DNA of 64,000 bases from Chamaea fasciata (GCA_029207755.1 JARCOQ010000077.1:394907-458906); one strand, 5' to 3'; numbered from the stretch's first letter, positions 34,832 through 47,627 are shown. Made by a program: numbers and translations. The notes: generated from the letters alone by a model not told the origin.

Positions 34832-37694
34832 ATGTCAGTTTGTAGGAGGCCTTTAGCCCTCCAAGGGAAGCAAGTCTTCCAGTTTGTGGCAGCTTGCATC
34901 GCGAAGGAATCCTGTTCCGTTCGGGATTGTGGGTGGCCGAGGCCAGGTGCCCGGCAGAGGGAGTTGGGCACAAAGATGGCCTGTTTCCAGGGGTAAGTAA
35001 AGTCAGCTGCCCAGGTGCCTGATGTCAGTTTGTAGGAGGCCTTTGGCCCTCCATGGGAAGCCAGGTTTCCAGCCTGTGGCAGCTTGCATGTGGAAGAAAT
35101 CCTGTTCCGTTCGAGATTGTAGGTGGCCGATGCCAGGTGACCGTCAGAGGGAAATGGGCACAAATGATGGCCTGTTTCCAGGGGTAAGTAAAGTCAGCTG
35201 CCCAGGTGCCTGATGTCAGTTTGCAGGTGGCTATTGTTCCTCCATGGGATGCCAGGCTTCCAGCTTGTGGCTGCTTGCATCTGGAAGTAATCCTGTTCAG
35301 TTCGGGATTGTAGGTGGCCGAGGCCTGGTGCCCGGCAGAGGGAGTTGGGCACAAAGGATGGCCTGTTTCCAGGGGTAAGTAAAGTCAGCTGCACAGGTGC
35401 CTGATGTCAGTTTGTAGCAGGCCTTTGGCCCTCCATGGGAAGCCAGGCTTCCAGCTTGTGGCAGCTTGCATCTGGAAGAAATCCTGTTCCGTTCGGGATT
35501 GTAGGTGGCCGAGGCCAGGTGCCCGGCAGAGGGAGTTGGGAACAAAGGATGGCCTGTGTCCAGGGGTAAGTAAAGTTAGCTGCACAGGTGCCTGGTGTCA
35601 GTTTGTAGGAGGCCTTTGGCCCTCCAAGGGCAGCTAGTCTTCCAGTTTGTGGCAGCTTGCATCTTGAAGAAATGCTGTTCTACTCGGGATTGTAGGTGGC
35701 CGAGGTCAGGTGCCTGGTAGAGGGAGTTGGGCACAAATGATGGCCTGTTTCCAGGGGGTAAGTAACGTCAGCTGCCCAGGTGCCTGATATCCGTTTGTAG
35801 GAGGCCTTTGGCCCTCCATGGGAAGCCAGGCTTCCAGCTTGTGGCAGCTTGCATCTGGAAGAAATCCTGTTCCGTTCGGGATTGTAGGTGGCTGAGGCCA
35901 GGTGCCCGGCAAAGGAAACTGGGTACAAAGGATGGCCTGTTTCCAGGGGTAAGTAAAGTCAGCTGCCCAGGTGCCTGATGTCAGTTTGTAGGAGGCCTTT
36001 GGCCCTCCAAGGGAAGCCAGACTTCCAGCCTGTGGCAGCTTGTTTCTGGAAGAAATCATGCTTCGTTTGGGATTGTAGGTGGCCGAGGCCTGGTGCCCGG
36101 CAGAGGGAGTTGGGCACAAATGATGGCCTGTTTCCAGGGCTAAGTAAAGTCAGCTGCCCAGGTGCCTGATGTCAGTTTGTAGGAGGCCTTTGGCCCTTCA
36201 AGGGAAACTAGTCTTCCAGTTTGTGGCAGCTTGCATCTGGAAGAAATCCTGTTCCATTCGGGATTGTAGGTGGCCGAGGCCAGGTGCCCGGCAGAGGGAG
36301 TTGGGCACAAAGGATGGCCTGTTTCCAGGGGTAAGTAAAGTCAGCTGCCCAGGTGCCTGATGTCAGTTTGTAGGAGGCCTTTGGCCCTCTATGGGAAGCC
36401 AGGTTTCCAGCCTGTGGCAGCTTGCATCTGGAAGAAATCCTGTTCCGTTTGGGATCGTAGGTGGCCAAGGCCTGGTGCCCGGCTAAGGGAGTTGGGAACA
36501 AATGATGGCCTGTTTCCAGGGGTAAGTAAAGTCAGCTGCCCAGGTGCCTGATGTCAGCTTGTAGCAGGCCTTTGGCCCTCCATGGGAAGCCTGGCTTCCA
36601 GCTTGTGGCAGCTTGCATCTGGAAGAAATGCTGTTCCGTTCGGGATTTTAGGTGGCCAAGGCCAGGTGCCCGGCAGAGGGAGTTCGGAACAAAGGATGGC
36701 CTGTTTCCAGGGGTAAGTAAAGTTAGCTGCCCAGGTGCCTGGTGTCAGTTTGTAGGAGGCCTTTGGCCCTCCAAGGGAAGCAAGTCTTCCTGTTTGTGGC
36801 AGCTTGCATCGCGAAGAAAACCTGTTCCGTTCGGGATTGTGGGTGGCCGAGGCCAGGTGCCCGGCAGAGGGAGTTGGGCACAAAGATGGCCTGTTTCCAG
36901 GGGTAAGTAAAGTCAGCTGCCCAGGTGCCTGATGTCAGTTTGTAGGAGGCCTTTGGCCCTCCATGGGAAGCCAGGCTTCCAGCTTGTGGCAGCTTGCATC
37001 TTGAAGAAATCCTGTTCCGTTTGGGATTGTAGGTGGCCGAGGCCTGGTGCCCTGCTGCAGCAGTTGGGAACAAATGATGGCCTGTTTCCAGGGGTAAGTA
37101 AAGTCAGCTGCCCAGGTGCCTGATGTCAGTTTGTAGGAGGCCTTTGGCCCTCCAAGGGCAGCTAGTCTTCTAGTTTGTGGCAGCTTGCATCGCGAAGAAA
37201 TCCTGTTCCGTTCGGGATTGTGGGTGGCCGAGGCCAGGTGCCCGGCAGAGGGAGTTGGGCACAAAGATGGCCTGTTTCCAGGGGTAAGTAAAGTCAGCTG
37301 CCCCGGTGCCTGATGTCAGTTTGTAGGAGGCCTTTGGCCCTCCATGGGAAGCCACGTTTCCAGCCTGTGGCAGCTTGCATCTGGAAGAAATCCTGTTCCG
37401 TTCGGGATTGTAGGTGGCCGATGCCAGGTGACCGGCAGAGGGAGTTGGGCACAATTGATGGCCTGTTTCCTGGGGTAAGTAAAGTCAGCTGCCCAGGTGC
37501 CTGATGTCAGTTTGCAGGTGGCTATTGTTCCTCCATGGGATGCCAGGCTTCCAGCTTGTGGCTGCTTGCATCTGGAAGTAATCCTGTTCCGTTCGGAATT
37601 GTAGGTGGCCGAGGCCTGGTGCCCGGCAGAGGGAGTTGGGCACAAAGGATGGCCTGTTTCCAGGGGTAAGTAAAGTCAGCTGCCCAGGTGCCTG

Positions 37695-40600
37695 ATGTCA
37701 GTTTGTAGCAGGCCTTAGGCCCTCCATGGGAAGCCAGGCTTCCAGCTTGTGGCAGCTTGCATCGCGAAGAAATCCTTTTCCGTTCGGGATTGTAGGTGTC
37801 CGAGGCCGGGTGCCCAAGAGAAAGAGTTGGGCACAAAGGATGGCCTGTTTCCAGAGGTAAGTAAAGTCAGCTGCCCAGGTGCCTGATGTCAGTTTGTAGG
37901 AGGCCTTTGGCCCTCGAAGGGAAGCCAGTCTTCCAGATTGTGGCAGCTTGCATCTGGAAGAAATCCTGTTCCACTCGGGATTGTAGGTGGCCGAGGCCTG
38001 GTGCCCGGCAGAGGGAGTTGGGCACAAAGGATGGCCTGTTTCCAGGGGTAAGTAAAGTCAGCTGCCCAGGTGCCTGATGTCAGTTTGTAGGAGGCCTTTG
38101 AACCTCCATGGGAAGCCAGGCTTCCAGCTTGTGGCACCTTGCATCTTGAAGAAATCCTGTTCCGTTTGGGATTGTAGGTGGCCGAGGCCTGGTGCCCGGC
38201 AGAGGGAGTTGGGCACAAAGGATGGCCTGTTTCCAGGGGTAAGTAAAGTCAGCTGCACAGGTGCCTGATGTCAGTTTGTAGGAGGCCTTTGGCCCTCCAA
38301 GGGAAGCAAGTCTTCCAGCTTGTGGCAGCTTGCATCGTGAAGAAATCCTGTTCCGTTTGGGATTGTGGGTGGCCGAGGCCAGGTGCTCGACAGAGGGAGT
38401 TTGGCACAAATGATGGCCTGTTTCCAGGGGTAAGTAAAGTCAGCTGCCCAGGTGCCTGATGTCAGTTTGTAGGAGGCCTTTGGCCCTCTATGGGAAGCCA
38501 GGCTTCCAGCCTGTGGCAGCTTGCATCTGGAAGAAATCCTGTTCCGTTCGGGATTGTAGGTGGCCGAGGCCAGGTGCCCGGCAGACGGAGTTGGGCACAA
38601 AGGATGGCCTGTTTCCAGGGGTAAGTAAAGTCAGCTGCCCAGGTGCCTGATGTCAGTTTGTAGCAGGCCTTTGGCCCTCCATGGGAAGACTGGCTGCTAG
38701 CTTGTGGCAGCTTGCATCTGGAAGAAATGCTGTTCCGTTCAGGATTGTAGGTGGCCGAGGCCAGGTGCTCGGCAGAGGGAGTTGGGCACAAAGGATGGCC
38801 TGTTTCCAGGGATAAGTAAAGTCAGCTGCCCAGGTGCCTGATGTTAGTTTGTAGGAGGCCTTTGGCCCTCCATGGGAAGCCAGGCTTCCAGCTTGTGGCA
38901 GCTTGCATCTGGAAGAAATCCTGTTCCGTTTGGGATTGTAGGTGGCCGAGGCCTGGTGCCCTGCTGCAGCAGTTGGGAACAGAGGATGGCCTGTTTCCAG
39001 GGGTAAGTAAAGTCAGCTGCCCAGGTGCCTGATGTCAGTTTGTAGGAGGCCTTTAGCCCTCCAAGGGAAGCAAGTCTTCCAGTTTGTGGCAGCTTGCATC
39101 GCGAAGAAATCCTGTTCCGTTCGGGACTGTGGGTGGCCGAGGCCAGGTGCTCGGCAGAGGGAGTTGGGCACAAAGGATGGCCTGTTTCCAGGGGTAAGTA
39201 AAGTCAGCTGCCCAGGTGCCTGATGTCAGTTTGTAGGAGGCCTTTGGCCCTCCATGGGAAGCCAGGTTTCCAGCCTGTGGCAGCTTGCATCTGGAAGAAA
39301 TCCTGTTCCGTTCGGGATTGTAGGTGGCCGATGCCAGGTGACCGTCAGAGGGAAATGGGCACAAATGATGGCCTGTTTCCAGGGGTAAGTAAAGTCAGCT
39401 GCCCAGGTGTCTGATGTCAGTTTGCAGGTGGCTATTGTTCCTCCATGGGATGCCAGGCTTCCAGCTTGTGGCTGCTTGCATCTGGAAGTAATCCTGTTCC
39501 GTTCGGGATTGTAGGTGTCCGAGGCCTGGTGCCCGGCAGAGGGAGTTGGGCACAAAGGATGGCCTGTTTCCAGGGGTAAGTAAAGTCAGCTGCCCAGGTG
39601 CCTGATGTCAGTTTGTAGCAGGCCTTTGGCCCTCCATGGGAAGACTGGCTGCCAGCTTGTGGTAGCTTGCATCTGGAAGAAATCCTGTTCCGTTCGGGAT
39701 TGTAGGTGGCCGAGGCCAGGTGCCCGGCAGAGGGAGTTGGGAACAAAGGATGGCCTGTGTCCAGGGGTAAGTAAAGTTAGCTGCACAGGTGCCTGGTGTC
39801 AGTTTGTAGGAGGCCTTTGGCCCTCCAAGGGCAGCTAGTCTTCCAGTTTGTGGCAGCTTGCATCTTGAAGAAATGCTGTTCTACTCGGGATTGTAGGTGG
39901 CCGAGGTCAGGTGCCTGGTAGAGGGAGTTGGGCACAAATGATGGCCTGTTTCCAGGGGGTAAGTAAAGTCAGCTGCCCAGGTGCCTGATATCCGTTTGTA
40001 GAAGGCCTCTGGCCCTCCATGGGAAGCCAGGCTTCCAGCTTGTGGCAGCTTGCATCTGGAAGAAATCCTGTTCCGTTTGGGATTGTAGGTGGCTGAGGCC
40101 AGGTGCCCGGCAGAGGAAACTGGGCACAAAGGATGGCCTGTTTCCAGGGGTAAGTAAAGTCAGCTGCCCAGGTGCCTGATGTCAGTTTGTAGGAGGCCTT
40201 TGGCCCTCCAAGGGAAGCCAGCCTTCCAGCCTGTGGCAGCTTGTTTCTGGAAGAAATCATGCTTCGTTTGGGATTGTAGGTGGCCGAGGCCTGGTGCCCG
40301 GCAGAGGGAGTTGGGCACAAATGATGGCCTGTTTCCAGGGCTAAGTAAAGTCAGCTGCCCAGGTGCCTGATGTCAGTTTGTAGGAGGCCTTTGGCCCTTC
40401 AAGGGAAACTAGTCTTCCAGTTTGTGGCAGCTTGCATCTGGAAGAAATCCTGTTCCATTCGGGATTGTAGGTGGCCGAGGCCAGGTGCCCGGCAGAGGGA
40501 GTTGGGCACAAATGATGGCCTGTTTCCAGGGGTAAGTAAAGTCAGCTGCCCAGGTGCCTGATGTCAGTTTGTAGGAGGCCTTTGGCCCTCTATGGGAAGC

Positions 40601-41895
40601 CAGGTTTCCAGCCTGTGGCAGCTTGCATCTGGAAGAAATCCTGTTCCGTTTGGGATCGTAGGTGGCCGAGGCCTGGTGCCCGGCTAAGGGAGTTGGGAAC
40701 AAATGATGGCCTGTTTCCAGGGGTAAGTAAAGTCAGCTGCCCAGGTGCCTGATGTCAGCTTGTAGCAGGCCTTTGGCCCTCCATGGGAAGCGTGGCTTCC
40801 AGCTTGTGGCAGCTTGCATCTGGAAGAAATCCTGTTCCGTTCGGGATTTTAGGTTGCCAAGGCCAGGTGCCCGGCAGAGGGAGTTGGGAACAAAGGATGG
40901 CCTGTTTCCAGGGGTAAGTAAAGTTAGCTGCCCTGGTGCCTGGTGTCAGTTTGTAGGAGGCCTTTGGCCCTCCAAGGGAAGCAAGTCTTCAAGTTTGTGG
41001 CAGCTTGCATCGCGAAGAAAACCTGTTCCGTTCGGGATTGTGGGTGGCCGAGGCCAGGTGCCCGGCAGAGGGAGTTGGGCACAAAGATGGCCTGTTTCCA
41101 GGGGTAAGTAAAGTCAGCTGCCCAGGTGCCTGATGTCAGTTTGTTGGAGGCCTTTGGCCCTCCATGGGAAGCCAGGCTTCCAGCTTGTGGCAGCTTGCAT
41201 CTTGAAGAAATCCTGTTCCGTTTGGGATTGTAGGTGGCCGAGGCCTGGTGCCCTGCTGCAGCAGTTGGGAACAAATGATGGCCTGTTTCCAGGGGTAAGT
41301 AAAGTCAGCTGCCCAGGTGCCTGATGTCAGTTTGTAGCAGGCTTTTGGCCCTCCAAGGGAAGCAAGTCTTCTAGTTTGTGGCAGCTTGCATCGCGAAGAA
41401 ATCCTGTTCCGTTCGGGATTGTAGGTGGCCGAGGCCCGGTGCCCGGCAGAGGGAGTTGGGCACAAAGATGGCCTGTTTCCAGGGGTAAGTAAAGTCAGCT
41501 GCCCAGGTGCCTGATGTCAGTTTGTAGGAGGCCTTTGGCCCTTTATGGGAAGCCACGTTTCCAGCCTGTGGCAGCTTGCATCTGGAAGAAATCCTGTTCC
41601 GTTCGGGATTGTAGGTGGCCGATGCCAGGTGACCGGCAGAGGGAGTTGGGCACAATTGATGGCCTGTTTCCAGGGGTAAGTAAAGTCAGCTGCCCAGGTG
41701 CCTGATGTCAGTTTGCAGGTGGCTATTGTTCCTCCATGGGATGCCAGGCTTCCAGCTTGTGGCTGCTTGCATCTGGAAGTAATCCTGTTCCGTTCGGGAT
41801 TGTAGGTGGCCGAGGCCTGGTGCCCGGCAGAGGGAGTTGGGCACAAAGGATGGCCTGTTTCCAGGGGTAAGTAAAGTCAGCTGCCCAGGTGCCTG
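37695..41895. repeat. HOR-D copy 2, complete 22-monomer unit
   Basis: This is the complete unit of 4,201 bp. It contains the extra CCCTCGAAGGG and CCACTCGGG monomer at 37886. Every monomer from 38077 to 41705 pairs with one 4,200-4,201 bp upstream. The GATATC-containing monomer (39988), the GTCAGCTTGTAGCAGG monomer (40752) and the two T-type monomers (39414, 41705) fall in the same slots. Confidence 0.92.
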
Positions 41896-43423
41896 ATGTG
41901 AGTTTGTAGCAGGCCTTAGGCCCTCCATGGGAAGCCAGGCTTCCAGCTTGTGGCAGCTTGCATCGCGAAGAAATCCTTTTCCGTTCGGGATTGTAGGTGT
42001 CCGAGGCCAGGTGCCCAAGAGAAAGAGTTGGGCACAAAGGATGGCCTGTTTCCAGAGGTAAGTAAAGTCAGCTGCCCAGGTGCCTGATGTCAGTTTGTAG
42101 GAGGCCTTTGGCCCTCGAAGGGAAGCCAGTCTTCCAGATTGTGGCAGCTTGCATCTGGAAGAAATTCTGTTCCACTCGGGATTGTAGGTGGCCGAGGCCT
42201 GGTGCCCGGCAGAGGGAGTTGGGCACAAAGGATGGCCTGTTTCCAGGGGTAAGTAAAGTCAGCTGCCCAGGTGCCTGATGTCAGTTTGTAGGAGGCCTTT
42301 GGCCCTCCATGGGAAGCCAGGCTTCCAGCTTGTGGCACCTTGCATCTTGAAGAAATCCTTTTCCGTTTGGGATTGTAGGTGACCGAGGCCTGGTGCCCTG
42401 CTGCAGCAGTTGGGAACAAAGGATGGCCTGTTTCCAGGGGTAAGTAAAGTCAGCTGCCCAGGTGCCTGATGTCAGTTTGTAGGAGGCCTTTGGCCCTCCA
42501 AGGGAAGCAAGTCTTCCAGCTTGTGGCAGCTTGCATCGTGAAGAAATCCTGTTCCGTTTGGGATTGTGGGTGGCCGAGGCCAGGTGCTCGGCAGAGGGAG
42601 TTCGGCACAAATGATGGCCTGTTTCCAGGGGTAAGTAAAGTCAGCTGCCCAGGTGCCTGATGTCAGTTTGTAGGAGGCCTTTGGCCCTCTATGGGAAGCC
42701 AGGCTTCCAGCCTGTGGCAGCTTGCATCTGGAAGAAATCCTGTTCCGTTCGGGATTGTAGGTGGCCGAGGCCAGGTGCCCGGCAGACGGAGTTGGGCACA
42801 AAGGATGGCCTGTTTCCAGGGGTAAGTAAAGTCAGCTGCCCAGGTGCCTGATGTCAGTTTGTAGCAGGCCTTTGGCCCTCCATGGGAAGACTGGCTGCTA
42901 GCTTGTGGCAGCTTGCATCTGGAAGAAATGCTGTTCCGTTCGGGATTGTAGGTGGCCGAGGCCAGGTGCTCGGCAGAGGGAGTTGGGCACAAAGGATGGC
43001 CTGTTTCCAGGGATAAGTAAAGTCAGCTGCCCAGGTGCCTGATGTCAGTTTGTAGGAGGCCTTTGGCCCTCCATGGGAAGCCAGGCTTCCAGCTTGTGGC
43101 AGCTTGCATCTGGAAGAAATCCTGTTCCGTTTGGGATTGTAGGTGGCCGAGGCCTGGTGCCCTGCTGCAGCAGTTGGGAACAAAGGATGGCCTGTTTCCA
43201 GGGGTAAGTAAAGTCAGCTGCCCAGGTGCCTGATGTCAGTTTGTAGGAGGCCTTTAGCCCTCCAAGGGAAGCAAGTCTTCCAGTTTGTGGCAGCTTGCAT
43301 CGCGAAGAAATCCTGTTCCGTTCGGGATTGTGGGTGGCCGAGGCCAGGTGCCCGGCAGAGGGAGTTGGGCACAAAGAATGGCCTGTTTCCAGGGGTAAGT
43401 AAAGTCAGCTGCCCAGGTGCCTG
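41896..43423. repeat. HOR-D copy 3, partial, 8 monomers
   Basis: This block repeats the first eight monomers of the HOR-D unit with an offset of 4,201 bp and then switches at 43424 to the monomer type found at 36932 and 41133. That is a jump of about ten slots within the unit, which marks an exchange breakpoint. Confidence 0.88.
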
Positions 43424-44123
43424 ATGTCAGTTTGTAGGAGGCCTTTGGCCCTCCATGGGAAGCCAGGCTTCCAGCTTGTGGCAGCTTGCATCTTGAAGAA
43501 ATCCTGTTCCGTTTGGGATTGTAGGTGGCCGAGGCCTGGTGCCCTGCTGCAGCAGTTGGGAACAAATGATGGCCTGTTTCCAGGGGTAAGTAAAGTCAGC
43601 TGCCCAGGTGCCTGATGTCAGTTTGTAGGAGGCCTTTGGCCCTCCATGGGAAGCCAGGCTTCCAGCTTGTGGCAGCTTGCATCTTGAAGAAATCCTGTTC
43701 CGTTCGGGATTGTGGGTGGCCGAGGCCAGGTGCCCGGCAGAGGGAGTTGGGCACAAAGGATGGCCTGTTTCCAGGGGTAAGTAAAGTCAGCTGCACAGGT
43801 GCCTGATGTCAGTTTGTAGGAGGCCTTTGGCCCTCCAAGGGAAGCAAGTCTTCCAGCTTGTGGCAGCTTGCATCGTGAAGAAATCCTGTTCCGTTTGGGA
43901 TTGTGGGTGGCCGAGGCCAGGTGCTCGGCAGAGGGAGTTCGGCACAAATGATGGCCTGTTTCCAGGGGTAAGTAAAGTCAGCTGCCCAGGTGCCTGATGT
44001 CAGTTTGTAGGAGGCCTTTGGCCCTCTATGGGAAGCCAGGCTTCCAGCCTGTGGCAGCTTGCATCTGGAAGAAATCCTGTTCCGTTCGGGATTGTAGGTG
44101 GCCGAGGCCAGGTGCCCGGCAGA
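43424..44123. repeat. Rearranged HOR-D monomers with 7-monomer duplication
   Basis: The monomers at 43806, 43997 and 44188 match those at 42469, 42660 and 42851 at an offset of 1,337 bp, exactly seven monomers. The variant TTGCATCGTGAAG and the following CCCTCTATGGG monomer are shared. This short duplication leads into the 8-monomer duplication. Confidence 0.82.
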
Positions 44124-45652
44124 CGGAGTTGGGCACAAAGGATGGCCTGTTTCCAGGGGTAAGTAAAGTCAGCTGCCCAGGTGCCTGATGTCAGTTTGTA
44201 GCAGGCCTTTGGCCCTCCATGGGAAGACTGGCTGCTAGCTTGTGGCAGCTTGCATCTGGAAGAAATGCTGTTCCGTTCGGGATTGTAGGTGGCCGAGGCC
44301 AGGTGCTCGGCAGAGGGAGTTGGGCACAAAGGATGGCCTGTTTCCAGGGATAAGTAAAGTCAGCTGCCCAGGTGCCTGATGTTAGTTTGTAGGAGGCCTT
44401 TGGCCCTCCATGGGAAGCCAGGCTTCCAGCTTGTGGCAGCTTGCATCTGGAAGAAATCCTGTTCCGTTTGGGTTTGTAGGTGGCCGAGGCCTGGTGCCCT
44501 GCTGCAGCAGTTGGGAACAGAGGATGGCCTGTTTCCAGGGGTAAGTAAAGTCAGCTGCCCAGGTGCCTGATGTCAGTTTGTAGGAGGCCTTTAGCCCTCC
44601 AAGGGAAGCAAGTCTTCCAGTTTGTGGCAGCTTGCATCGCGAAGAAATCCTGTTCCGTTCGGGACTGTGGGTGGCCGAGGCCAGGTGCCAGGCAGAGGGA
44701 GTTGGGCACAAAGGATGGCCTGTTTCCAGGGGTAAGTAAAGTCAGCTGCCCAGGTGCCTGATGTCAGTTTGTAGGAGGCCTTTGGCCCTCCATGGGAAGC
44801 CAGGTTTCCAGCCTGTGGCAGCTTGCATCTGGAAGAAATCCTGTTCCGTTCGGGATTGTAGGTGGCCGATGCCAGGTGACCGTCAGAGGGAAATGGGCAC
44901 AAATGATGGCCTGTTTCCAGGGGTAAGTAAAGTCAGCTGCCCAGGTGCCTGATGTCAGTTTGCAGGTGGCTATTGTTCCTCCATGGGATGCCAGGCTTCC
45001 AGCTTGTGGCTGCTTGCATCTGGAAGTAATCCTGTTCCGTTCGGGATTGTAGGTGGCCGAGGCCTGGTGCCCGGCAGAGGGAGTTGGGCACAAAGGATGG
45101 CCTGTTTCCAGGGGTAAGTAAAGTCAGCTGCCCAGGTGCCTGATGTCAGTTTGTAGCAGGCCTTTGGCCCTCCATGGGAAGACTGGCTGCCAGCTTGTGG
45201 TAGCTTGCATCTGGAAGAAATGCTGTTCCGTTCGGGATTGTAGGTGGCCGAGGCCAGGTGCCCGGCAGAGGGAGTTGGGAACAAAGGATGGCCTGTGTCC
45301 AGGGGTAAGTAAAGTTAGCTGCACAGGTGCCTGGTGTCAGTTTGTAGGAGGCCTTTGGCCCTCCAAGGGCAGCTAGTCTTCCAGTTTGTGGCAGCTTGCA
45401 TCTTGAAGAAATGCTGTTCTACTCGGGATTGTAGGTGGCCGAGCACAGGTGCCTGGTAGAGGGAGTTGGGCACAAATGATGGCCTGTTTCCAGGGGGTAA
45501 GTAAAGTCAGCTGCCCAGGTGCCTGATATCCGTTTGTAGGAGGCCTCTGGCCCTCCATGGGAAGCCAGGCTTCCAGCTTGTGGCAGCTTGCATCTGGAAG
45601 AAATCCTGTTCCGTTTGGGATTGTAGGTGGCTGAGGCCAGGTGCCCGGCAGA
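44124..45652. repeat. 8-monomer tandem duplication, left copy (1,529 bp)
   Basis: This block matches 45653-47181 at an offset of 1,529 bp; I found no difference in the stretches I compared. Shared rare variants are GATGTTAGTTTG (44379), GGGTTTGTAGG (44471), GGGAACAGAGG, GGGACTGTGGG, CCAGGTGCCAGGCAG, CCGAGCACAGG and GATATCCGTTTG. The breakpoint lies within about 20 bp of 45634-45653, where a GGCTGAGGCC monomer runs into AGACGGAGTT. Confidence 0.93.
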
Positions 45653-47181
45653 CGGAGTTGGGCACAAAGGATGGCCTGTTTCCAGGGGTAAGTAAAGTCA
45701 GCTGCCCAGGTGCCTGATGTCAGTTTGTAGCAGGCCTTTGGCCCTCCATGGGAAGACTGGCTGCTAGCTTGTGGCAGCTTGCATCTGGAAGAAATGCTGT
45801 TCCGTTCGGGATTGTAGGTGGCCGAGGCCAGGTGCTCGGCAGAGGGAGTTGGGCACAAAGGATGGCCTGTTTCCAGGGATAAGTAAAGTCAGCTGCCCAG
45901 GTGCCTGATGTTAGTTTGTAGGAGGCCTTTGGCCCTCCATGGGAAGCCAGGCTTCCAGCTTGTGGCAGCTTGCATCTGGAAGAAATCCTGTTCCGTTTGG
46001 GTTTGTAGGTGGCCGAGGCCTGGTGCCCTGCTGCAGCAGTTGGGAACAGAGGATGGCCTGTTTCCAGGGGTAAGTAAAGTCAGCTGCCCAGGTGCCTGAT
46101 GTCAGTTTGTAGGAGGCCTTTAGCCCTCCAAGGGAAGCAAGTCTTCCAGTTTGTGGCAGCTTGCATCGCGAAGAAATCCTGTTCCGTTCGGGACTGTGGG
46201 TGGCCGAGGCCAGGTGCCAGGCAGAGGGAGTTGGGCACAAAGGATGGCCTGTTTCCAGGGGTAAGTAAAGTCAGCTGCCCAGGTGCCTGATGTCAGTTTG
46301 TAGGAGGCCTTTGGCCCTCCATGGGAAGCCAGGTTTCCAGCCTGTGGCAGCTTGCATCTGGAAGAAATCCTGTTCCGTTCGGGATTGTAGGTGGCCGATG
46401 CCAGGTGACCGTCAGAGGGAAATGGGCACAAATGATGGCCTGTTTCCAGGGGTAAGTAAAGTCAGCTGCCCAGGTGCCTGATGTCAGTTTGCAGGTGGCT
46501 ATTGTTCCTCCATGGGATGCCAGGCTTCCAGCTTGTGGCTGCTTGCATCTGGAAGTAATCCTGTTCCGTTCGGGATTGTAGGTGGCCGAGGCCTGGTGCC
46601 CGGCAGAGGGAGTTGGGCACAAAGGATGGCCTGTTTCCAGGGGTAAGTAAAGTCAGCTGCCCAGGTGCCTGATGTCAGTTTGTAGCAGGCCTTTGGCCCT
46701 CCATGGGAAGACTGGCTGCCAGCTTGTGGTAGCTTGCATCTGGAAGAAATGCTGTTCCGTTCGGGATTGTAGGTGGCCGAGGCCAGGTGCCCGGCAGAGG
46801 GAGTTGGGAACAAAGGATGGCCTGTGTCCAGGGGTAAGTAAAGTTAGCTGCACAGGTGCCTGGTGTCAGTTTGTAGGAGGCCTTTGGCCCTCCAAGGGCA
46901 GCTAGTCTTCCAGTTTGTGGCAGCTTGCATCTTGAAGAAATGCTGTTCTACTCGGGATTGTAGGTGGCCGAGCACAGGTGCCTGGTAGAGGGAGTTGGGC
47001 ACAAATGATGGCCTGTTTCCAGGGGGTAAGTAAAGTCAGCTGCCCAGGTGCCTGATATCCGTTTGTAGGAGGCCTCTGGCCCTCCATGGGAAGCCAGGCT
47101 TCCAGCTTGTGGCAGCTTGCATCTGGAAGAAATCCTGTTCCGTTTGGGATTGTAGGTGGCTGAGGCCAGGTGCCCGGCAGA
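45653..47181. repeat. 8-monomer tandem duplication, right copy
   Basis: This is the right-hand copy of 44124-45652. It ends in the intact version of the junction monomer (AGAGGAAACTGGGC at 47179), so the monomer at 45526 is the hybrid and this copy keeps the original join. The lack of differences makes it the youngest clean duplication in the window. Confidence 0.92.
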
Positions 47182-47627
47182 GGAAACTGGGCACAAAGGA
47201 TGGCCTGTTTCCAGGGGTAAGTAAAGTCAGCTGCCCAGGTGCCTGATGTCAGTTTGTAGGAGGCCTTTGGCCCTCCAAGGGAAGCCAGCCTTCCAGCCTG
47301 TGGCAGCTTGTTTCTGGAAGAAATCATGCTTCGTTTGGGATTGTAGGTGGCCGAGGCCTGGTGCCCGGCAGAGGGAGTTGGGCACAAATGATGGCCTGTT
47401 TCCAGGGGTAAGTAAAGTCAGCTGCCCAGGTGCCTGATGTCAGTTTGTAGGAGGCCTTTGGCCCTTCAAGGGAAACTAGTCTTCCAGTTTGTGGCAGCTT
47501 GCATCTGGAAGAAATTCTGTTCCACTCGGGATTGTAGGTGGCCGAGGCCTGGTGCCCGGCAGAGGGAGTTGGGCACAAAGGATGGCCTGTTTCCAGGGGT
47601 AAGTAAAGTCAGCTGCCCAGGTGCCTG
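47182..47627. repeat. Hybrid monomer at 47437 with its left neighbour
   Basis: The monomer at 47437 starts like the one at 40370 (CCCTTCAAGGGAAACTAG, CCAGTTTGTGG) and ends like the one at 42087 (GAAATTCTGTTCCACTCGGG, GGCCGAGGCCTGG). The switch lies in the shared stretch 47487-47515. It joins HOR-D slot 40370 to slot 42278, so a large part of the HOR unit was skipped in one exchange. Confidence 0.87.

Larger units (their letters stand above)
33687..37694. repeat. HOR-D copy 1, 21 monomers
   Basis: The unit begins with the GGCCTTAGGCCC, TCGCGA-type monomer and passes through S-type (34450), CTGCAG-type (34641), T-type (35213), a CAGGTCAGGTGCCTGG-like monomer (35595), the GATATCCGTTTG monomer (35787), the CTTGTTTCTGGAAG monomer (35978), and a second T-type (37504). 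It repeats at 37695 with an offset of 4,200-4,201 bp, apart from one monomer (37886) that copy 1 lacks. Confidence 0.9.
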
